NCBI GenBank assembly: GCA_033557675.1
Contig: JAWQRM010000063.1
Span: 1 to 33,078, forward strand
Length of the DNA: 33,078 nt
Reading direction: 5' to 3'
DNA from: Coptodactyla brooksi
Taxonomy: Eukaryota > Arthropoda > Insecta > Coleoptera > Scarabaeidae
In this document: positions 29,686 through 33,078 of the stretch, piece by piece
How the letters are laid out: the number at the start of each line of letters is the position of its first letter
How positions within the stretch are numbered: position 1 is the stretch's first letter
Program-made: the position numbers and the translations under genes
The notes under the pieces: model-generated
What the model saw: the letters and a program-made list of their open reading frames with translations, nothing else
The model's database searches: none
What the model was told of the DNA's origin: nothing

Positions 29686-29868
29686 AAAACAAAGACAAAA
29701 GCGTAGTAAAACAGTGTACGTGCCCAGTTATAAGAGCCAGTTATTATAGTCCGTTTAAGAGAAAACATTTTGATAGAAAAATCCTATTTGCCCTTTCGAG
29801 CGCCACAAACATGTTCGGTTAAAAGGAAAGTCCACTTAAAAGGTACCTGCAAAGAGGGAGTATGTATA

Positions 29869-32076
29869 CAGCGTATCCCAACGAAAATTTGTCACTGTTA
29901 TAATTCGATAAACGGAAGGTTGTGAAAAAATTGGAAAAACATATCATGTTTTATTTTGAAGGGGACTAATTTTTGAGTAAAAACTATTCATGTAATTTCA
30001 TCTCTGTAGGAGACGTAACAACCCTCCTGAGATTTTTCAATTGCATGAGGGATCGAGTGACACCCCATTGGAAAGCTATTTTCATTCTCTTTCACAACCG
30101 TGAGATATTTTTTTAAATCGGTTAACTCCTTACCAGGGTATTATTTATGCGTAAAAAAACAAAATCTGACGTAGAAATTAATTTTGGTTACCAACTATTA
30201 CTAAAAATTTCACAAAATTGCCGTGGGCGATCTGGATCTTCATTTAATTCTTGAACCAAAGTCAATTTAAATGGATAAATCTATGTGCCTTTAAAATTCT
30301 ATAGACACCAGAGCGAAAAGCGTTAGAACCTTGGGATATTGTTCTAAGTAAATGTGTAGCATTCATTTATGAATATCCCATAACTGTAACTTGAATAGTT
30401 TAATTTTAAACGGGACAATATACTATTTTGTGTTTCTCATTAGCAACAGAACCAGTAGTATGAAATTTATGCATTAAATATTTAACATATTGGTGGCCTG
30501 CACTTTTATTTGGATGGTTTTCATTGTAAATTTTTGCTGTAATCCCTGCATATTCATTATTTTGGTAATAAATTGCAACTATTTATTCTGCAGAATAAAT
30601 CAATTCTAAACCCCACTCAAAACATTGTAGAACTTTTATAAATGAATAATACGAGGTGTGTAAATTAAGTAAAGAGGCTAGCAACGTGTAGCATCCGATC
30701 TGGCAACACTGTGGAGGTAGGGCTTGAAAGGACGGCGGGTGAGCAAGCGATTCGAATTCAGTACGAGTTTGCACTTGCAAGAGTCATTTGTTTGTCCTTA
30801 GTGATTTTTATTGTAAAACGGTTTTAAAAATGAGTGACATTAATTTTGAGCAACGGTGTGCTATCAAGTTTTGCTTCAGACTTGAGCACAATGCAAGGGA
30901 AACTTTTACAAAACTTCAACAGACCTACGGAGACAGTATTTTGTCAAGAGCCCAGTATTTTCGGTGGTATAAATGGGGATGAAAAAAAATCAGCGTAAAT
31001 TTGGTTCCAAAAAACCTTTTGCAGGAACAAAAGGACATCAGAAGAGAAATTATCCTTCAGAATTGATTGAAGTGATCTCCATTTTGTGAAACGTATCATT
31101 ACTGGTTTTGGGTGTTTGAGTACAACCGGGAAACCAAGCGCTAGAGCATGGAATGGTGTATACTTCAACCTCTCTAAGACCCAAAAAAGCAAAAAGCACC
31201 AAGTCGAAGACACGCTCCTTGCGAAATGTATGCTGACTTGCTTTTTTTATAACCAGGGAATCGTCCACAAAGAATTTCTGCCTCAAGACCAAATAGTCAA
31301 TCAACACTTTTGAAAAAGGATCATGTGTGGAGATCAAATATCAAGAACAACTGAGTATTGCATCGCGACAATGCGCTTTGTCACACAGCAATTTTAGTAA
31401 ACAAGCTTTTGGCCAGTAAAAACATTCTTGTGGCTTTTCAACGTCCTTACCCCTCGGATTTCAGTCCTTGTGACTTTTTTTCTCTACCCAAGATTGACAA
31501 ATCACTTCAAGGGACGTCATTTTGGGACACTTGAAAAGATTCAAACGGCTGTAACAGACCAGCTGAGGGTTATTCCAGTATCCGACTTCCAGCACTGCTA
31601 TGAGGATTGGACGAATCGTCTCAAGCGCAGTGTAGCTTATGAAAGAAGTTCTTTTAAGGGAAACAATACTGAATTGTAATTCTATTCGAACAAAAAAATT
31701 TTATACGATCAATCTCATTACTTAATTTACACACATCGTAATCTGAAGTACAAATTAATGTCGGCTTTCATCGCCTAACGAGATGTCATATGGCAAAACT
31801 TCAAACGTCATTTTTTTTCTTTACGTTTAAATACTCAATATCTCAGTAAAGAATTGACCGATTAAAAAAAAGGAATGACGGTTGTGCACCACGCGACCCC
31901 TCAAGCAATTGAAAGATTTTAAGAGGGTTGTTATACCCCTTGTAGAGATGAAATTACATTAATAGTACACAAAAATTAGTCCCCTTCAAAATAAAGCTTG
32001 ACGTGCTTTTGGAATTTTTTCAAAATCTTGTGTTTGTTATGTTATAGGGGTGGCAAATCTTCGTTGGGATAAACTG
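29869..32076 (-). mobile_element. DUF4817-type DNA transposon with about 300-bp inverted ends, holding a nested mariner
   Basis: Left arm 29869-30171 and right arm 31802-32076 are inverted copies. They start cagcgtatcccaacga and, in reverse, cagtttatcccaacga; both share ttattttgaaggggactaat and aatttcatctct blocks. TATA flanks both ends (29865-29868 and 32077-32080). Without the nested mariner the element is about 1.1 kb. The minus frame at about 30575-30435 reads YYQNNEYAGITAKIYNENHP then HKFHTTGSVANEKHK, the DUF4817 helix-turn-helix. The DDE catalytic domain is absent, so this is an internally deleted, non-autonomous copy. It belongs to the same broad family as 3990-4870, although the terminal repeats could not be compared. 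Confidence 0.8.
30652..31738 (+). mobile_element. Mariner with intact terminal repeats and TA duplication, nested
   Basis: The ends cgaggtgtgtaaattaagta at 30652 and, in reverse, cgatgtgtgtaaattaagta from 31738 are flanked by TA (30650-30651 and 31739-31740). The frame from ATG at 30831 reads MSDINFEQRCAIKFCFRLEH then SRAQYFRWYKWG (HTH), followed by a deletion to the catalytic part: KRIITG (about 31088), NQGIVHKEFLPQDQIVNQHF (31251-31310), a TSDFSPCDF-like last motif broken by frameshifts (about 31450), and FKGRHFGTLEKIQTAVTDQL to the C-terminus at 31679. The Asp expected after IITG and much of the linker are lost. The good ends make it the youngest insertion in this nest. Confidence 0.88.
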
Positions 32077-32152
32077 TATATACTACATATGAATATACAT
32101 ATAATACAACATGGATGTATAACACAATATGCATGTATGCTACAATTCGCAT

Positions 32153-33070
32153 ATACACACAGTATGACAATTAAATAACGAGAATTTTAATTTAAATCAT
32201 AGAACACGTAGCAACATCTATTGAACATATGTATTGTTAGAAAGATACAAGTCACCTCTTTCGAAGGTTAATCGGATGACAGGTTACAAAATTACAGCTA
32301 TTTGAATGACGTTAAAAATTGTGTTGTCATAAAACCAATGGAATAAACAGCAAATATTACATTTTGTTTTAAACTGGGGAAGAAAATGTGCCGAGACTTA
32401 CGAATTGATGAAAAAAGTATATGGTGATGATTGTGTAAAGTAAGTAAAGCTAGAGTTTATGAGTGGTTCAATTGTTTTAAAATGGTCGTGAAGATTTAAA
32501 TGATGACCAAAGACCTGGTCGTCCAGAAAGTAAAAATCGTGCTGAATTGGTAGAAAAAATCCGTGAAATCATTGCTGTCAACAGAAACCTTACTTTGAGA
32601 ATGTTCGCTGAAGAATTAAAAACAAATAGACAAACCGTTCGTCAAATTTTGACTCAAGATTTGGGAAAAAGAAATATTTGTGCACGTTTTGTTCCACATG
32701 CTTTAGATGACGACAAAAAAATTGCTTGTGTATAGCATTGTATGGACCTCATCAAAACTGCTGAAAATAATTCAGATTTTCTTGATTCGATAATAACTGG
32801 TGATGAAACATGGCGCTTTAAATATGATCCAGAAACTAAGCGATAATCGACAAAATGGAAGTCGAAAGACGAGCCAAAACCAAAAAAATTGCGTTTTCGG
32901 AAGTCGAGAATCAAGACAATGTCGATTACTTATTATGATTCACAAAAAAAGTTGTATTGAGTTAAGTGGAACCTATTTTGAATAAAAAATAATTTTTAAA
33001 CATAATTCAATGTGCTTTTTTTGTATATCTAAAAATTTTCGTTATTTAATTGTCATACTGTGTATGAACA
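32153..33070 (+). mobile_element. Third mariner, internally deleted, with matching ends
   Basis: The inverted ends are clear: cacacagtatgacaattaaa at the left and, in reverse, tacacagtatgacaattaaa at the right, continuing through ataacga. Plus-strand pieces: KARVYEWFN (about 32443), RAELVEKIREIIAVNRNLTL then RMFAEELKTNRQTVRQIL (32538-32650), DLGKRNICARFVPHALDDDK (to 32720), then, after stops, NNSDFLDSIITGDETW with the first Asp (about 32767-32814) and YDPETKR. After TYYDSQKK the remaining half of the catalytic domain is missing. It differs in terminal repeats and sequence from the mariners at 240-849 and 30652-31738. Confidence 0.87.
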
Positions 33071-33078
33071 AAAACTAA

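Noticed and set aside
30060..30085. ATG at 30085 on the minus strand followed by a TGGG|GTGTCA donor in the right phase for the nucleoplasmin-like gene
   Set aside because: It lies inside the inverted arm of a transposon, and the encoded residues do not resemble the family.
30435..30575. Retained HTH of the DUF4817 element as a working repressor gene
   Set aside because: The frame has stops on both sides and no convincing start codon; kept only as part of the element.
1..33078. Bacterial-type features, CRISPR arrays, rRNA genes, or a new defence or biosynthetic gene cluster
   Set aside because: Introns, transposon families and gene identities are those of an animal nuclear genome, and no clustered set of unknown genes is present.

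Overview
The window is AT-rich animal nuclear DNA, most likely from an insect. The genes have short GT-AG introns (one is 50 bp), and the repeat load is a typical insect mix: mariner, Tigger/pogo, piggyBac, hAT, Penelope-like elements and non-LTR retrotransposons. A beetle is a reasonable guess from the feel of the nucleoplasmin-like and repeat sequences, but this is inference. There are no operons, CRISPR arrays, tRNA or rRNA genes.

Host genes. Three minus-strand genes were rebuilt exon by exon from open frames, splice sites and phases. (1) 1550-10850: a complete six-exon gene for TFIIH subunit 3 (p34/TFB4, GTF2H3), 299 codons, all intron phases consistent. (2) 13671-19164: a four-exon gene for a 437-residue coiled-coil protein that I do not recognise. 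(3) 25085-26262: the last two coding exons of a nucleoplasmin-like histone chaperone; its first coding exon was not found and probably lies upstream (higher coordinates or outside the window). A possible fourth gene on the plus strand enters from the left edge (exon candidates 1-90 and from 1264) and would converge on GTF2H3 with only about 70 bp between stop codons.

Repeats, left to right. 240-849: mariner remnant in the putative left-edge gene's intron. 3990-4870: DUF4817/DDE_3 transposase remnant in GTF2H3 intron 2. 6415-9865: Tigger/pogo element in GTF2H3 intron 1, split by a piggyBac (to 8944). 10417-12071: three palindromic or MITE-like elements around and upstream of the GTF2H3 start. 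12480-13130: LINE 3' end. 14400-17777: LINE sequence in the coiled-coil gene's intron 3, including a roughly 1.2 kb segment present twice in tandem, plus a 161-bp MITE. 19590-20085: LINE RNase H remnant. 20211-20530: MITE. 20836-21400: mariner split by a long hairpin that carries a hammerhead-ribozyme-like core. 21800-23310: hAT remnant. 26469-27171: perfect 27-bp hairpin and a Penelope-like 3' end with an inverted terminal segment. 28531-29600: second pogo-type remnant. 29869-32076: DUF4817-type element with about 300-bp inverted ends, itself carrying a 1.1 kb mariner (30652-31738). 32153-33070: a third, internally deleted mariner.

How it fits together. The host genes are ordinary housekeeping or structural genes. 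Introns and spacers have grown by repeated, often nested, transposon insertion, and all transposase reading frames seen are broken. I found no convincing new multi-gene system. The item most worth a second look is the palindromic insert at 21137-21296 with a hammerhead-like core; next are the tightly convergent gene ends near 1480-1550 and the 37-nt GTF2H3 exon.
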